From Roseiarcus sp963737365 (GTDB taxonomy: Bacteria > Pseudomonadota > Alphaproteobacteria > Rhizobiales > Beijerinckiaceae), in contig CAVTSD010000001.1 of assembly GCA_963737365.1 (NCBI GenBank), forward strand, positions 930,001 through 994,000: a DNA stretch of 64,000 bases, in the 5' to 3' direction. Of this stretch, positions 8,781-18,037 are shown one piece after another. Under the pieces are notes generated by a model that was given only the letters and a program-made list of their open reading frames with translations, did not search any database and was not told the origin of the DNA. Each line of letters opens with the position of its first letter. The first letter of the stretch is position 1. Position numbers and translations under genes: made by a program.

Positions 8781-11735
8781 ATGTCCGACGCGTCCGTCTC
8801 CGACCTTGATTACTCGCGCACCCTCTATCTGCCTAAGACAGATTTTCCCATGCGCGGAGGTCTGCCGCAGAAGGAGCCGGAAATTCTCGCCCGATGGGCG
8901 CGTGAGAATTTGTATGGCGAGCTGCGCGCGAGCGGCAAGGGCCGCCCCAAATTCGTCCTTCACGATGGCCCCCCTTACGCCAACGGCAATGTTCACATCG
9001 GGACGGCGCTCAACAAGACGCTGAAGGACATTGTCGTCCGTTCGCATCAGATGACGGGCCGGGAATCCAATTACGTGCCCGGCTGGGACTGCCATGGGCT
9101 GCCGATCGAATGGAAGGTCGAGGAGGAATTCTACCGAGCCAAGGGCAAGGTGAAGCCCGACTTCTCGGATTCGCAAGCCATCATCGCCTTCCGCAAGGAA
9201 TGCCGCGCCTACGCCGAACATTGGCTCTCCGTGCAGCGGGAAGAGTTCAAGCGGCTCGGCGTCGTCGGCGACTGGGATCACCCCTACACGACGATGAGCT
9301 TCCCAGCCGAAGCGCAGATCGCGCGGGAGATTTTCAAATTCGTCGCCAGCGGGCTGCTTTATCGCGGCTCGAAGCCGGTCATGTGGAGCGTGGTCGAGAA
9401 GACGGCGCTCGCCGAGGCCGAGGTCGAATACGAGGACCACGTCAGCGACACGGTTTTCGCCGCCTTCCCGGTGAAGGGCGAGGACGCTTCCGTCGTCATC
9501 TGGACCACGACGCCTTGGACGATCCCCGGCAATCGCGCGATCGCCTTCTCGCGCCGCATCCCTTATGGGCGCTATCGGGTAACGGATGCTGCGGCTGACA
9601 ACTGGGCCAAAGTTGGCGCGACTTACGTCGTCGCGCAATCGCGGGCTCAAAGCGTCTTCGATGCCGCCAAGGTGACCGCGTTCGAATTTCTCGGCGAAGT
9701 CAAAGGCGATGCGCTGGCCTCCATGGTTTGCGCCCATCCCCTCCACGCCCACGGCTACGGGTTTGTCGTTCCTTTGCTCGACGGCGACCATGTGACGGAA
9801 GATACAGGCACTGGCTTCGTTCACACCGCGCCCGGGCACGGGCGCGAGGATTTCGAGCTCTGGACGGCGAGCACGCGGCTCCTTCAGGAGCGCGGGATCG
9901 AGACCCGCATTCCCTATACGGTCGACGAGAACGGCGCGCTCACAGACGAAGCGCCGGGTTTCGAAGGCAGGCGCGTTATCAACGACAAGGGCAAGGCTGG
10001 CGACGCCAACAAGGCGGTCATTGACGCTCTGATCGAAGCGGGCGCGCTCGTCGCGCGCGGAAAGCTCAAGCACCAATATCCGCACAGCTGGCGATCGAAG
10101 ACGCCGGTCATCTTTCGCAATACGCCTCAATGGTTCCTGGCGATGGATCGGCCGTTCGCTAATGCGCAAGGCGGCAAAACCCTTCGGGTCCTGGCGGTCG
10201 ACGCCATCGAACGCACGCGATGGGCGCCGCCATCGGGCGAGAACCGGATCAAGGGCATGGTCGCCAACAAGCCTGATTGGGTCTTGTCTCGCCAGCGCGC
10301 CTGGGGCGTGCCGCTGTCGATTTTCGTCCACAAGGACGGTCACGAAGTCCTGTTCGACGAAGAGGTGAACGCGAGGATCGCCGAGGCCTACGAACGGGAA
10401 GGCGCGGACGCCTGGTTCGCCGAGGGCGCCAAGGAGCGCTTCCTCGGCGCAAAGCACGACGCCAACGCCTACGACAAGGTCGACGATCTGGTCGAGGTCT
10501 GGTTCGATTCCGGATCGACGCACGCCTTCGTCCTCGAGGACCCTGAGCACTTTCCGGGATTGGCCGGCATTCGGCGGGCGATCGACGGCGGCGAAGATAC
10601 GGTCATGTATCTCGAAGGCTCGGACCAACATCGCGGCTGGTTTCAGTCGTCGCTTCTGGAGAGCTGCGGCACGCGCGGTCGCGCGCCCTTCGACGTGGTG
10701 CTGACCCACGGCTTCACGCTCGACGAGAGCGGCCGCAAAATGTCGAAGTCGCTCGGCAACCAAACCTTCCCCCAGGACGTCATCCGCGTTTCGGGCGCCG
10801 ATATCCTGCGTCTCTGGGTGGCCAGCGTCGACTACACCGACGATCAACGCATCGGCCCCGAAATCCTGAAAGCCGTGAGCGACAATTACCGCAAGCTGCG
10901 CAACACGACTCGCTGGATGCTCGGCACGCTCGCTCATCGGGAAGCTGGCGATTCAGTCGGCCATTGGGCAATGACCGGGCTTGAGCGCTTGATGCTGCAC
11001 AAGCTGGCCGAACTCGATCTCAAGGTTCGCGAGGCGTACGAGAATTTCGACTTCGCGCGAGTCGTCGCGACGCTGACCGCGTTCATGAACGCCGACCTCT
11101 CCGCCTTCTATTTCGACATTCGCAAGGACGCGCTCTACTGCGATCCGCCTTCGAGCGTCAGGCGGCGTGGGGCGTTGGAGGCGATCGAGCACATTTTCCG
11201 CGCCATCACGATTTGGCTCGCCCCGGTCCTGGTTTTCACCACGGAGGAAGCCTGGTCGGCGCGAGACAGCGCCCATGGCTCGATTCATCTCGAGCAATTT
11301 CCGGCCATACCCGCCGCATGGCGGGACGATGAGCTGGCCGCGCAATGGGAAACGATCCGGATGTTGCGGCTCGCCGTGACCGGCGCAATTGAGATCGCTC
11401 GCGCCGAGAAGGAGATCGGCTCGTCCCTCGAAGCCGCGCCACGGGTCTATCTCAGCAACCCCGAACATTTGAAGGCGCTCGAAGAGGTCGATTTTGCCGA
11501 GATCTGCATCACCTCGGACATTGCGATCGAATTCGGAAAGCCAATCCCAGGAACCGCGTTTCGACTGCCCGAAGCGCCTGACGTCGGCGTCGTCGTGGAG
11601 CGCGCGCAAGGCGTCAAATGCGCGCGCTCGTGGCGCTACTTCGATCCGGCGACCGCTTCGCCAGATTTTCCCGACGTCACCCCTCGTGACGCGGAAGCGC
11701 TGCGCGAACTTAAAGAGCTGGGCCGCTTGTCATGA
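8781..11735 (+). CDS. ileS: Isoleucyl-tRNA synthetase
   Basis: 984-residue class Ia aminoacyl-tRNA synthetase that charges tRNA-Ile and edits Val-tRNA. The HIGH-type motif is YANGNVHIG (residues 66-74), the editing domain (CP1) includes TTTPWTIPGN, and the KMSKS loop is RKMSKSLGN near residue 653. The C-terminal zinc region has a degenerate cysteine pair (CARSW where CxRCW is common). The ATG at 8781 is preferred to the upstream GTG at 8727 because family similarity begins right after it. lspA overlaps the stop by 4 bp, so the two are co-transcribed. Confidence 0.97.
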   Translation: MSDASVSDLDYSRTLYLPKTDFPMRGGLPQKEPEILARWARENLYGELRASGKGRPKFVLHDGPPYANGNVHIGTALNKTLKDIVVRSHQMTGRESNYVPGWDCHGLPIEWKVEEEFYRAKGKVKPDFSDSQAIIAFRKECRAYAEHWLSVQREEFKRLGVVGDWDHPYTTMSFPAEAQIAREIFKFVASGLLYRGSKPVMWSVVEKTALAEAEVEYEDHVSDTVFAAFPVKGEDASVVIWTTTPWTIPGNRAIAFSRRIPYGRYRVTDAAADNWAKVGATYVVAQSRAQSVFDAAKVTAFEFLGEVKGDALASMVCAHPLHAHGYGFVVPLLDGDHVTEDTGTGFVHTAPGHGREDFELWTASTRLLQERGIETRIPYTVDENGALTDEAPGFEGRRVINDKGKAGDANKAVIDALIEAGALVARGKLKHQYPHSWRSKTPVIFRNTPQWFLAMDRPFANAQGGKTLRVLAVDAIERTRWAPPSGENRIKGMVANKPDWVLSRQRAWGVPLSIFVHKDGHEVLFDEEVNARIAEAYEREGADAWFAEGAKERFLGAKHDANAYDKVDDLVEVWFDSGSTHAFVLEDPEHFPGLAGIRRAIDGGEDTVMYLEGSDQHRGWFQSSLLESCGTRGRAPFDVVLTHGFTLDESGRKMSKSLGNQTFPQDVIRVSGADILRLWVASVDYTDDQRIGPEILKAVSDNYRKLRNTTRWMLGTLAHREAGDSVGHWAMTGLERLMLHKLAELDLKVREAYENFDFARVVATLTAFMNADLSAFYFDIRKDALYCDPPSSVRRRGALEAIEHIFRAITIWLAPVLVFTTEEAWSARDSAHGSIHLEQFPAIPAAWRDDELAAQWETIRMLRLAVTGAIEIARAEKEIGSSLEAAPRVYLSNPEHLKALEEVDFAEICITSDIAIEFGKPIPGTAFRLPEAPDVGVVVERAQGVKCARSWRYFDPATASPDFPDVTPRDAEALRELKELGRLS

Positions 11736-12235
11736 AGCCTCCCGCGCTCGGCGGCGTGGTCGCGCTCGCCGTGGTGCTGGTCGACCAAATCGTGAAGGCT
11801 GGCGTTCTGGCCTATTCTGCTCGAGCTGACGTTGACGCGACGCCGCTCACGCCGTTCCTCGATCTCGCGCTGCGCTGGAATCGGGGCATTTCGTTCAGCA
11901 TGTTCGCTCGCGATTCCGCCTCGAGCCAGTTCGCGCTGGTGGCGCTGACTTCGGCGGTGACGGGCCTACTCACGATGTGGCTGCTTCGGTCCCGAACGCC
12001 GCTTCCCGCTATCGGCCTTGGATCGATCATCGGCGGCGCTATCGGCAATGCAATCGACCGGGTTGCGCACGGCGCCGTTGTGGACTATCTCGATCTGCAC
12101 GCCTTTGGGCGGCACTTTTTTGTTTTCAATGTGGCCGATGCGGCCATTAACATAGGCGTCGCGCTCTTGATTCTGGACATGGCGCTGGCCCCCCGCGCGC
12201 CGAAGGAGTCGAAAGCACGGGAGCCTGCCTCGTGA
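11732..12235 (+). CDS. lspA: Lipoprotein signal peptidase (signal peptidase II)
   Basis: 167-residue inner-membrane aspartyl protease that removes signal peptides from diacylglyceryl-modified prolipoproteins. Four hydrophobic segments are visible. The catalytic aspartates are D109 in GNAIDR and D136 in FNVADAAIN, matching the family spacing. ATG overlaps the ileS stop (ATGA), the widespread ileS-lspA arrangement. The M48 lipoprotein at 53 kb is a candidate substrate. Confidence 0.96.
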   Translation: MKPPALGGVVALAVVLVDQIVKAGVLAYSARADVDATPLTPFLDLALRWNRGISFSMFARDSASSQFALVALTSAVTGLLTMWLLRSRTPLPAIGLGSIIGGAIGNAIDRVAHGAVVDYLDLHAFGRHFFVFNVADAAINIGVALLILDMALAPRAPKESKAREPAS

Positions 12236-12361
12236 GGGCGAGCTGGGGATTGGCTGTTAACGAAGTTGCAACCGTCATCGAATAGCCGGAATTCATGGCG
12301 AGGTACCGCCCGGCGTTGAAGCGTTGTCGCAACGCTCGGCGGAGGAGAAGAGGCGCCTATA

Positions 12362-12970
12362 ATGGGCTTTGCTTTGCGTTCAGCGGCGGTCGCCTTGGCG
12401 TTGACGTCCGCCAGCTTTGTCAGTTCGCCGAGCTGGGCGGGCGACGACGGGGCCGCGCCTCTATGGCAAGGAATAGGATCGATTTTCGCCCCGGCGATTG
12501 GATTTACCGGCCTTGGTGGAGGGGACAAGCCCCCGCCGATCGATTATCGCGAACGGGGCAAGCTTGTCCTGCCGCCGAATACGGATCTGCCGCCGCCCGG
12601 AACCTCCGCAGCCGCGGACCCTTCCTGGCCCGTGAACCAGGAGATCCTGCGCAAGAAAGCGCTTAAGGAAGAAGGAAAGAAAACAATCGCCGGGGTGGGC
12701 GATGCCCGCCTGCGCTACACGCACGGGTTTCCGGCGAACGAACCGGTGACCATTCGTGCGGTGGATCCGGACGGCCAGACGGTCAAATGCCAAGGCAGTT
12801 GCGGAACGGGCTCATCGGTGCTAAGCAATCTGAACCCGCTGAAATGGGTCGGAATGGGCGGCAAGTCGGATACGGCGCTTGGTCCTGAGCCCGACCGAGA
12901 GTGGCTAACCGATCCTCCAAAGGGTTTCCGAGCCCCGGTCGAACCGATACAAGGGTCCGCCAAAAACTGA
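12362..12970 (+). CDS. Exported protein of unknown function downstream of lspA
   Basis: 202 residues. The N-terminus is a signal peptide (hydrophobic core about 7-20, likely cleavage after SWA at about 26). The mature part is rich in Pro, Gly and Lys with no repeats or TM helices; Cys residues occur at KCQGSCGTG. I recognise no domain. A protein of this kind is often found after lspA in Rhizobiales (recollection, not a search), so a periplasmic housekeeping role is plausible but unproven. Confidence 0.7.
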   Translation: MGFALRSAAVALALTSASFVSSPSWAGDDGAAPLWQGIGSIFAPAIGFTGLGGGDKPPPIDYRERGKLVLPPNTDLPPPGTSAAADPSWPVNQEILRKKALKEEGKKTIAGVGDARLRYTHGFPANEPVTIRAVDPDGQTVKCQGSCGTGSSVLSNLNPLKWVGMGGKSDTALGPEPDREWLTDPPKGFRAPVEPIQGSAKN

Positions 12971-13442
12971 TCTTGCCAGCTTGCTTATGATGTGTCGGCT
13001 TTTCGGTTCAGAGCCCTTATTCAGGCTTGGATCGAATTGCGGCTTGGCTATACAGGCAAAAACCGCTACTCTGTTTGCAAAGGATTCGCTAGCAGCGCAA
13101 AGTTTCCCGCTTGACCTTTCGCCGCGAGCCAGTGCGCACTATTTGATCGCGGAACGGCTGCTGAGCGGCGAAGCGGGTTAGGCGAGGCGGCCTGCAGAAG
13201 GCATTCCGGACATCAGACGATGGTCCGAACACGGCGCAGGGGCGCGCGCTGTTGGTCAAAGGGATTTCGCGCGGGATCGAGATCAAGGCGATTGGTCATG
13301 CCGTGCGTTGGGTGTGATGAGATCAGCCCATTCGAATGACGCGAAGGCGTGAACCGTCTCTCTCTCACACGAAAATCGCGAAAGTCTGGACCGAAAACGA
13401 TCGGAAGCAATCGGCTAATCGGATGGATATTGGGAAGCCAAA
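12971..13442. other. 472-bp region without a supported gene
   Basis: Separates the exported protein from the DUF4167 gene. Short open frames exist on both strands (for example 12981-13181 plus) but lack good starts and recognisable sequence. An in-frame stretch at about 13197-13317 on the plus strand reads like protein but has no start. Possibly remnants; the promoter of the DUF4167 gene should lie at its right end. Confidence 0.5.
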
Positions 13443-14405
13443 ATGAGACCAGGTCAGAATAAGAGGATGCGCGGCCGGCCGACAAACAATCGGCGAGGGC
13501 CCAATCCTTTGACGCGATCCTACGAATCGAACGGACCAGACGTGAAAATACGCGGCAACGCGCATCACGTTGCCGAAAAATACCTCCAGCTCGCGAGAGA
13601 CGCCCATACGGGCGGTGATCCGGTCGCGGCGGAGAACTACTTGCAGCACGCGGAGCATTACTACCGCCTTATCGCCGCCGCGCAAGCGGCGCAGGCGCTG
13701 GCGCAAAACGGCCAGCAGCGCCCGCCCGGCGAGGATGAGAATGACCTTGAGGACGACGGCGATTTTGACGCGCTGTCGGATCGTTTCGCGTCGCCCGCGG
13801 AGCGACAGATTGCCTTCCAGCAGCCCCAACAGGGATTTCAACCGCAACCGAGCGGTCCGCCAAACGCACCGCAACCCTTTGTCGACAGACCGGCCTATGA
13901 GGGCGAGCGCCAGGGCGGCAATGATCGCGGGGGATTTGCGCCCCGGCAGGATCGGCAGGGCAACCGATTTCAGGACCGGGGCCCTCGCCCAGATCGCCCT
14001 TACCAGGACCGCAACGACGGGTATCGCGACAATCGAAATCAGCGCGACGGTCGCCCGCGGGATTTCCGGCCCTATCGCGATCCTCAGCCGCCGCGCGAGC
14101 CCGCGGCGGATGTGGCGGCGCCGGCTGGGCTGCCCTCCTTCATAACGGCGAGCCCGAGGCCCAACAATGCGGAGCTGGCGCCGAGCGTCTCATCGCCCGA
14201 GACGTTAACTTCGCCGCCGGTCGTGACGCCCGAGGTTGCGCCCGCGGCCTTCGAAGCGCCGGCTGAGGAAAACGCTTTTCCACCCCGTGGTGGCCGTCGG
14301 CGTCGGCTGCGGTCGCCCTACGGATTTGGCGGAGGCAATTCAGGCGAGGGCGACCAGCCGGACGCGACTCCGGAAATCGCCGACGATACGCCGGTCAGGG
14401 AATAG
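13443..14405 (+). CDS. DUF4167 domain protein
   Basis: 320-residue cytoplasmic protein. Residues 1-80 are the conserved DUF4167 region: basic N-terminus (MRPGQNKRMRGR), then GNAHHVAEKYLQLARDA and an AENYLQHAEHYYRLI helix. The rest is low-complexity: Arg/Gln/Asp/Gly-rich (about 110-210), then Pro/Ala-rich, ending with a basic PRGGRRRRLRSPYG patch. The basic head and disordered RG-rich body suggest nucleic-acid binding (inference). In many Rhizobiales it follows prfA-prmC; those genes are absent here. Confidence 0.88.
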   Translation: MRPGQNKRMRGRPTNNRRGPNPLTRSYESNGPDVKIRGNAHHVAEKYLQLARDAHTGGDPVAAENYLQHAEHYYRLIAAAQAAQALAQNGQQRPPGEDENDLEDDGDFDALSDRFASPAERQIAFQQPQQGFQPQPSGPPNAPQPFVDRPAYEGERQGGNDRGGFAPRQDRQGNRFQDRGPRPDRPYQDRNDGYRDNRNQRDGRPRDFRPYRDPQPPREPAADVAAPAGLPSFITASPRPNNAELAPSVSSPETLTSPPVVTPEVAPAAFEAPAEENAFPPRGGRRRRLRSPYGFGGGNSGEGDQPDATPEIADDTPVRE

Positions 14406-14415
14406 CGCGGCGCCC

Positions 14416-15111
14416 TCACGCCGCTGTCGAGCCGGCGGAATACGCCGCCACCTCGACGTCCCCCCCCAGAGCCGCTGCAGCGACCGTCAAGATGACGTTA
14501 TCGGGCGAAGTCGAGACGTTGAGCGTCGAGTGACACTCACGCGCCAGGAGCGTCGTGTAGTAGAGTTGGATCGAATGGCCGTCGACTGGCTCGTTGGGAA
14601 CGGCGTTGGTCAGGAAGTCGGCCGCATTGTGGGATAATTTAGCGTTTGCGCCCTTGGCTTCGACGCGCATTGTCAGTGCATGGTCGTCGCCTGAGATGTC
14701 CACCGCGACGACGCCCCCTCGCGGCACGGCTCCCGACGCGATAAGGCAGAGGTTGAGCAACAGCTTCACTGAGTTCCTCGACGCCATTCGGCGAGGAATG
14801 TTCCACTGCAAAACCGTGCGGCCGTTGTTGAAAATGTCGCGCGCCACCTTTTCCGCGTCGCCGGTGTCGATCAGCGTTCCGTACGAACCCGCGGCGCCGA
14901 ACGCCAGCCGGCAGAACTGAAGGCGCGCCGAGGCGGAAACAGCGCTCTTTTTGATAAGCTCCATGGCGACACTGCGCATCTCCTCATCCTCCTCGCCATC
15001 GAGCACTTCGAGGCCGTTGATGATCGCCCCCACAGGGCTGATCACGTCGTGGCATACACGCGAGCAAAGAAGGGCGGCGAGGTCGAGCGGACTTAGCGAG
15101 GCCATCATCAA
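14416..15111 (-). CDS. chpT: Histidine phosphotransferase ChpT
   Basis: 231 residues. Transfers phosphate from the CckA kinase to CtrA and CpdR in the alphaproteobacterial cell-cycle pathway. The phospho-acceptor is H21 in SRVCHDVISPVGA, in the first helix of the DHp-like dimerisation domain; the C-terminal half is a degenerate HATPase-like fold without ATP motifs, as expected. Convergent with the DUF4167 gene (10-bp gap) and divergent from cysQ. Relevant because two full CtrA boxes occur at 44 kb. Confidence 0.92.
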   Translation of the reverse strand: MMMASLSPLDLAALLCSRVCHDVISPVGAIINGLEVLDGEEDEEMRSVAMELIKKSAVSASARLQFCRLAFGAAGSYGTLIDTGDAEKVARDIFNNGRTVLQWNIPRRMASRNSVKLLLNLCLIASGAVPRGGVVAVDISGDDHALTMRVEAKGANAKLSHNAADFLTNAVPNEPVDGHSIQLYYTTLLARECHSTLNVSTSPDNVILTVAAAALGGDVEVAAYSAGSTAA

Positions 15112-15240
15112 GTGGTTAATCCTGGGTTCGATTTCGGGACTTTCGCCGACACAGAGGCGCGGTGTGTTCGCGCACTTGGCTGATTCGAATCCAATCTATC
15201 CGATTCGCGCTCCGGTTGCGATCAAGCCTCGCTTGCGCCA

Positions 15241-16140
15241 ATGCAGGGCCTGTCGCTCCGGCCGCTGACTGAGATTAAGGATGATGACTTGAGTTCGCTT
15301 CTTTGGGACCCCAATCCTTTCTCGATTGATCGGGCGAGCCGGGACGAGATCGCCCTGTTTCTTGCGAAAGTCACACTGGCTGCGGGACCGGCGGTGATGG
15401 AGGAATACGACCGAGGCTGTTCGGTCGCATCGAAAGAGGACGGCAGTCCGGTGACCTCAGCGGATCATCGGGCCGAGGCGATCATCTGCGAATGTCTCGC
15501 GAGCCTGGCGCCTATGCCGCCAATATGCGCCGAGGAGTCGATTGCAGCCGGAGCGAAGGCTCGCGTCGCCGAGCGGTTTCTGCTGGTCGATCCGCTCGAT
15601 GGAACGCGAGAATTTCTAGCCGGCAACGGCGAGTTTACGATCAATGTCGCGCTGGTCGAGAAGGGCGCCCCCATCGCCGGCGCCGTCTATGCGCCCGCGA
15701 TCGGCCGCTTGTGGGTCGGAGGCGAAACGGCCTTCACGTGTGAAGCGCTCCCCGGCGCGCCGCTCCCCGGCCAAAGGTCGCGGCGAGCGATCAGGACTCG
15801 CAGCGCGCCGGCGAGCCTGGTCGCTTTTGCAAGCCGCTCGCATCTCGACAAGGAGTCAGATGCCTTCCTCAAGAAACTGTCGATCGGCGAGACGCGATTT
15901 GCCGGTTCATCCCTCAAGTTTTGTCTCATCGCCGAGGGCCTGGGGGATGTCTATCCGCGGTTCGCGCCAACGATGGAATGGGACACGGCGGCGGGCGACG
16001 CGGTCTTGCGCGCGGCCGGCGGCGGAGTTCTTGATCCTTCCGGACTGCCGCTGTCTTACGGCAAAGTCGACAAGGAATTGCGCAATGGCGCGTTCATCGC
16101 GTGGGGCGACATGACGGCCGCCAAGGGCTTTGGATATTAA
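15241..16140 (+). CDS. cysQ: 3'(2'),5'-bisphosphate nucleotidase CysQ (inositol monophosphatase family)
   Basis: Dephosphorylates 3'-phosphoadenosine 5'-phosphate from sulfate assimilation; Mg-dependent and Li-sensitive family. Metal motifs: E98/E99 in CAEES, D117-T122 in DPLDGT, and MEWDTAAGDA near residue 246. The expected domain starts near residue 35, so the true start may be downstream of the annotated ATG; total length 299 is slightly long. SuhB or HisN are alternatives, but the VDPLDGTREF form is CysQ-like. Confidence 0.88.
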   Translation: MQGLSLRPLTEIKDDDLSSLLWDPNPFSIDRASRDEIALFLAKVTLAAGPAVMEEYDRGCSVASKEDGSPVTSADHRAEAIICECLASLAPMPPICAEESIAAGAKARVAERFLLVDPLDGTREFLAGNGEFTINVALVEKGAPIAGAVYAPAIGRLWVGGETAFTCEALPGAPLPGQRSRRAIRTRSAPASLVAFASRSHLDKESDAFLKKLSIGETRFAGSSLKFCLIAEGLGDVYPRFAPTMEWDTAAGDAVLRAAGGGVLDPSGLPLSYGKVDKELRNGAFIAWGDMTAAKGFGY

Positions 16141-16322
16141 ACAAGCGCTTGGGTAACTAAAATCGCCGCTCGCGGATTTGTCCTCCGTACACTGAATTTG
16201 CAATGCGGGGCCGTGTATCCTGATAACGTAAATGCGAAGCCCTGGCCTTTTGACCATTTGTTAACCTTCGCCCTTTGACACTGGGAGCGATCAAAACGAT
16301 TGACCGATTCTCGTGGGGCGCA

Positions 16323-16538
16323 ATGAACAATGTCATCCGTTTTCGGCCCGCGAACGGTCCCCGTCGCATCGCTTCGGGCGGCCGCATCGCGGCGCAGATC
16401 TTGTTCTTCACCGGCGTGCGCTATCAACGTTGGAGCGAAGACACGCTCGCTCCGCAGCCACAAGCGGAAAGCTCCCGGCGAAAGCGCGAGCGAGCTCAAA
16501 TTGGCGAGACTGGAAGGGAACGGAAGAGTCAGCGCTAA
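16323..16538 (+). CDS. Small conserved basic protein of unknown function
   Basis: 71 residues: NNVIRFRP head, then GRIAAQILFFTGVRYQRW core, then a charged Ser/Arg/Lys-rich tail. I recall small Rhizobiales proteins with the same FFTGVRYxR core, which is why this ATG is chosen over the longer open frame from 16275. No signal peptide or TM helix. Not assigned to a pathway; lies between cysQ and the serC leader. Confidence 0.6.
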   Translation: MNNVIRFRPANGPRRIASGGRIAAQILFFTGVRYQRWSEDTLAPQPQAESSRRKRERAQIGETGRERKSQR

Positions 16539-16669
16539 TCTCAGCGATGCGAAAGTCTGGGCTCGTTTTCTTGCCGTCAATTGAAGAGATCGTGAGTTGG
16601 CTTCTGACCTCTTCCGAAGGTGGTCGAACCGCCCTTGCCCTCTGCCCCTGATTCCGATATGAGCCGCAG

Positions 16670-16719
16670 CGGGACACCTCTCCCCAACGAGAGGCTTCCA
16701 TCTGAAAGGATGGCTCATC
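16670..16719 (+). ncRNA. serC leader: two tandem hairpins covering the ribosome-binding site
   Basis: Hairpin 1 is CCTCTC (16677-16682), 6-nt loop, GAGAGG (16689-16694). Hairpin 2 is CCATC (16698-16702), loop TGAAAG, GATGG (16709-16713). The Shine-Dalgarno-like GAAAGGA spans loop and 3' arm of hairpin 2, 9-10 nt before the serC ATG at 16720. A serC RNA motif upstream of serC in alphaproteobacteria is known from comparative genomics; location and architecture fit it. Class assignment is from memory and needs a covariance-model search. Confidence 0.7.
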
Positions 16720-17892
16720 ATGACGACTGCAACGCCGGGCGTTCGCCCCGCAAACCCCTGCTTCTCCTCCGGCCCATGCGCCAAGCGCCCCGGTTGGACC
16801 CCTTCAGCTCTGAAGGACGCGGCGCTCGGACGCTCGCATCGCGCGAAGGTCGGGAAAGCAAAGCTCAAACTCGCAATCGACCTGACCCGCGAAGTGCTAG
16901 GCGTTCCCACCGACTACCGCATCGGGATCACCCCAGGTTCCGACACCGGCGCCGTCGAGATGGCGCTGTGGACGCTTCTCGGCGCGCGAGGCGTCGATGT
17001 CCTCGCCTGGGAAAGCTTTGGCGAGGGGTGGGTGACCGACGTCGTCAAGCAGCTCAAGCTCAAGGATGCGCGCACGCTCAAGGCGCCTTACGGCGAATTG
17101 CCGGACCTTGCCCAAGTCAATTTCGACAACGACGTCATTTTCACCTGGAATGGCACCACATCCGGCGTTCGGGTCCCGAACGGCAACTGGATCGCCAGCG
17201 ACCGCAAGGGGTTGACGATCTGCGACGCGACCTCGGCCGCCTTCGCGCAGGAACTCGACTGGCCTAAGCTCGATGTTGTGACCTTCTCCTGGCAGAAGGT
17301 CCTCGGCGGCGAGGCGGCGCATGGAATCATCATCCTCAGCCCGCGTGCAGCCGAACGCCTCGAGACCTACACGCCGCCCTGGCCGCTGCCGAAGCTGTTC
17401 CGCCTCGCCAAAGGCGGCAAGCTCACCGAGGGCTTTTTCGACGGTGAGACGATCAACACTCCCTCCATGCTGTGCGTCGAGGACTATCTCGACGCCCTGA
17501 ACTGGGCGAAGTCGCTTGGCGGCCTGAAGGCGCTGTTCGCCCGCGCCGACGCGAACGCCAAGGCGATCGCGGACTGGGTCGAGCGCACGCCGTGGATCGA
17601 TTTTCTCGCCCGCGCGCCAGAGACGCGCTCAAACACCAGCGTCTGTCTCAAAGTCGTGGATCCGGCGGTCGCCGCTCTGACTTCGGACGCCCAGGCTGCG
17701 TTCGCGAAGGGTCTGGCGAGCATGCTCGAGAAGGAAAAGGTGGCGTTTGACATCGGCGCCTATCGCGACGCGCCTGCCGGGTTGCGCATCTGGTGCGGCG
17801 CAACGGTCGAAACGGCCGACGTCGAGGCGCTGACTCACTGGCTCGATCACGCCTTCGCCCTTGAGACGACGAAGCTCGCCAAGGCTGCGTAA
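16720..17892 (+). CDS. serC: Phosphoserine aminotransferase
   Basis: 390-residue PLP enzyme of serine biosynthesis (3-phosphohydroxypyruvate to 3-phosphoserine), of the alphaproteobacterial type. The PLP-binding lysine is K193 in SWQKVLGGEAAHG; the N-terminus has the NPCFSSGPCAKRPGW substrate/cofactor loop. Followed by serA on the same strand 145 bp later, giving consecutive steps of one pathway. Translation may be modulated by the leader hairpins. Confidence 0.95.
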   Translation: MTTATPGVRPANPCFSSGPCAKRPGWTPSALKDAALGRSHRAKVGKAKLKLAIDLTREVLGVPTDYRIGITPGSDTGAVEMALWTLLGARGVDVLAWESFGEGWVTDVVKQLKLKDARTLKAPYGELPDLAQVNFDNDVIFTWNGTTSGVRVPNGNWIASDRKGLTICDATSAAFAQELDWPKLDVVTFSWQKVLGGEAAHGIIILSPRAAERLETYTPPWPLPKLFRLAKGGKLTEGFFDGETINTPSMLCVEDYLDALNWAKSLGGLKALFARADANAKAIADWVERTPWIDFLARAPETRSNTSVCLKVVDPAVAALTSDAQAAFAKGLASMLEKEKVAFDIGAYRDAPAGLRIWCGATVETADVEALTHWLDHAFALETTKLAKAA

Positions 17893-17905
17893 CCAGCGCA
17901 TGTCG

Positions 17906-17921
17906 CCCCGCGAAAGCGGGG
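17906..17921. repeat. REP-like hairpin CCCCGC-GAAA-GCGGGG
   Basis: A perfect 6-bp stem with a GAAA loop just after serC. It resembles the dispersed CCCGCGAAAGCGGG palindromes of many alphaproteobacterial genomes. No T-run follows, so it is not a standard intrinsic terminator, though it could stabilise the serC 3' end. Confidence 0.6.
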
Positions 17922-18037
17922 GTCCTGCGACCTTGCTCTGAGCGCCCACTCTTCGCGGGCGCGCCACAGACAAACGACTTCCCTGTCTTTTTCGCAGCGG
18001 CCCTCGACGCCGCGCGCCAACCCCAAGGTCATCCGCC

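Noticed and set aside
8655..10937. 760-codon open frame antisense to ileS
   Set aside because: It mirrors the ileS coding strand in a GC-rich genome; ileS motifs are complete, and the antisense product shows no recognisable domain.
12981..13181. 66-codon open frame after the exported protein
   Set aside because: No ribosome-binding site, no recognisable sequence, atypical composition.
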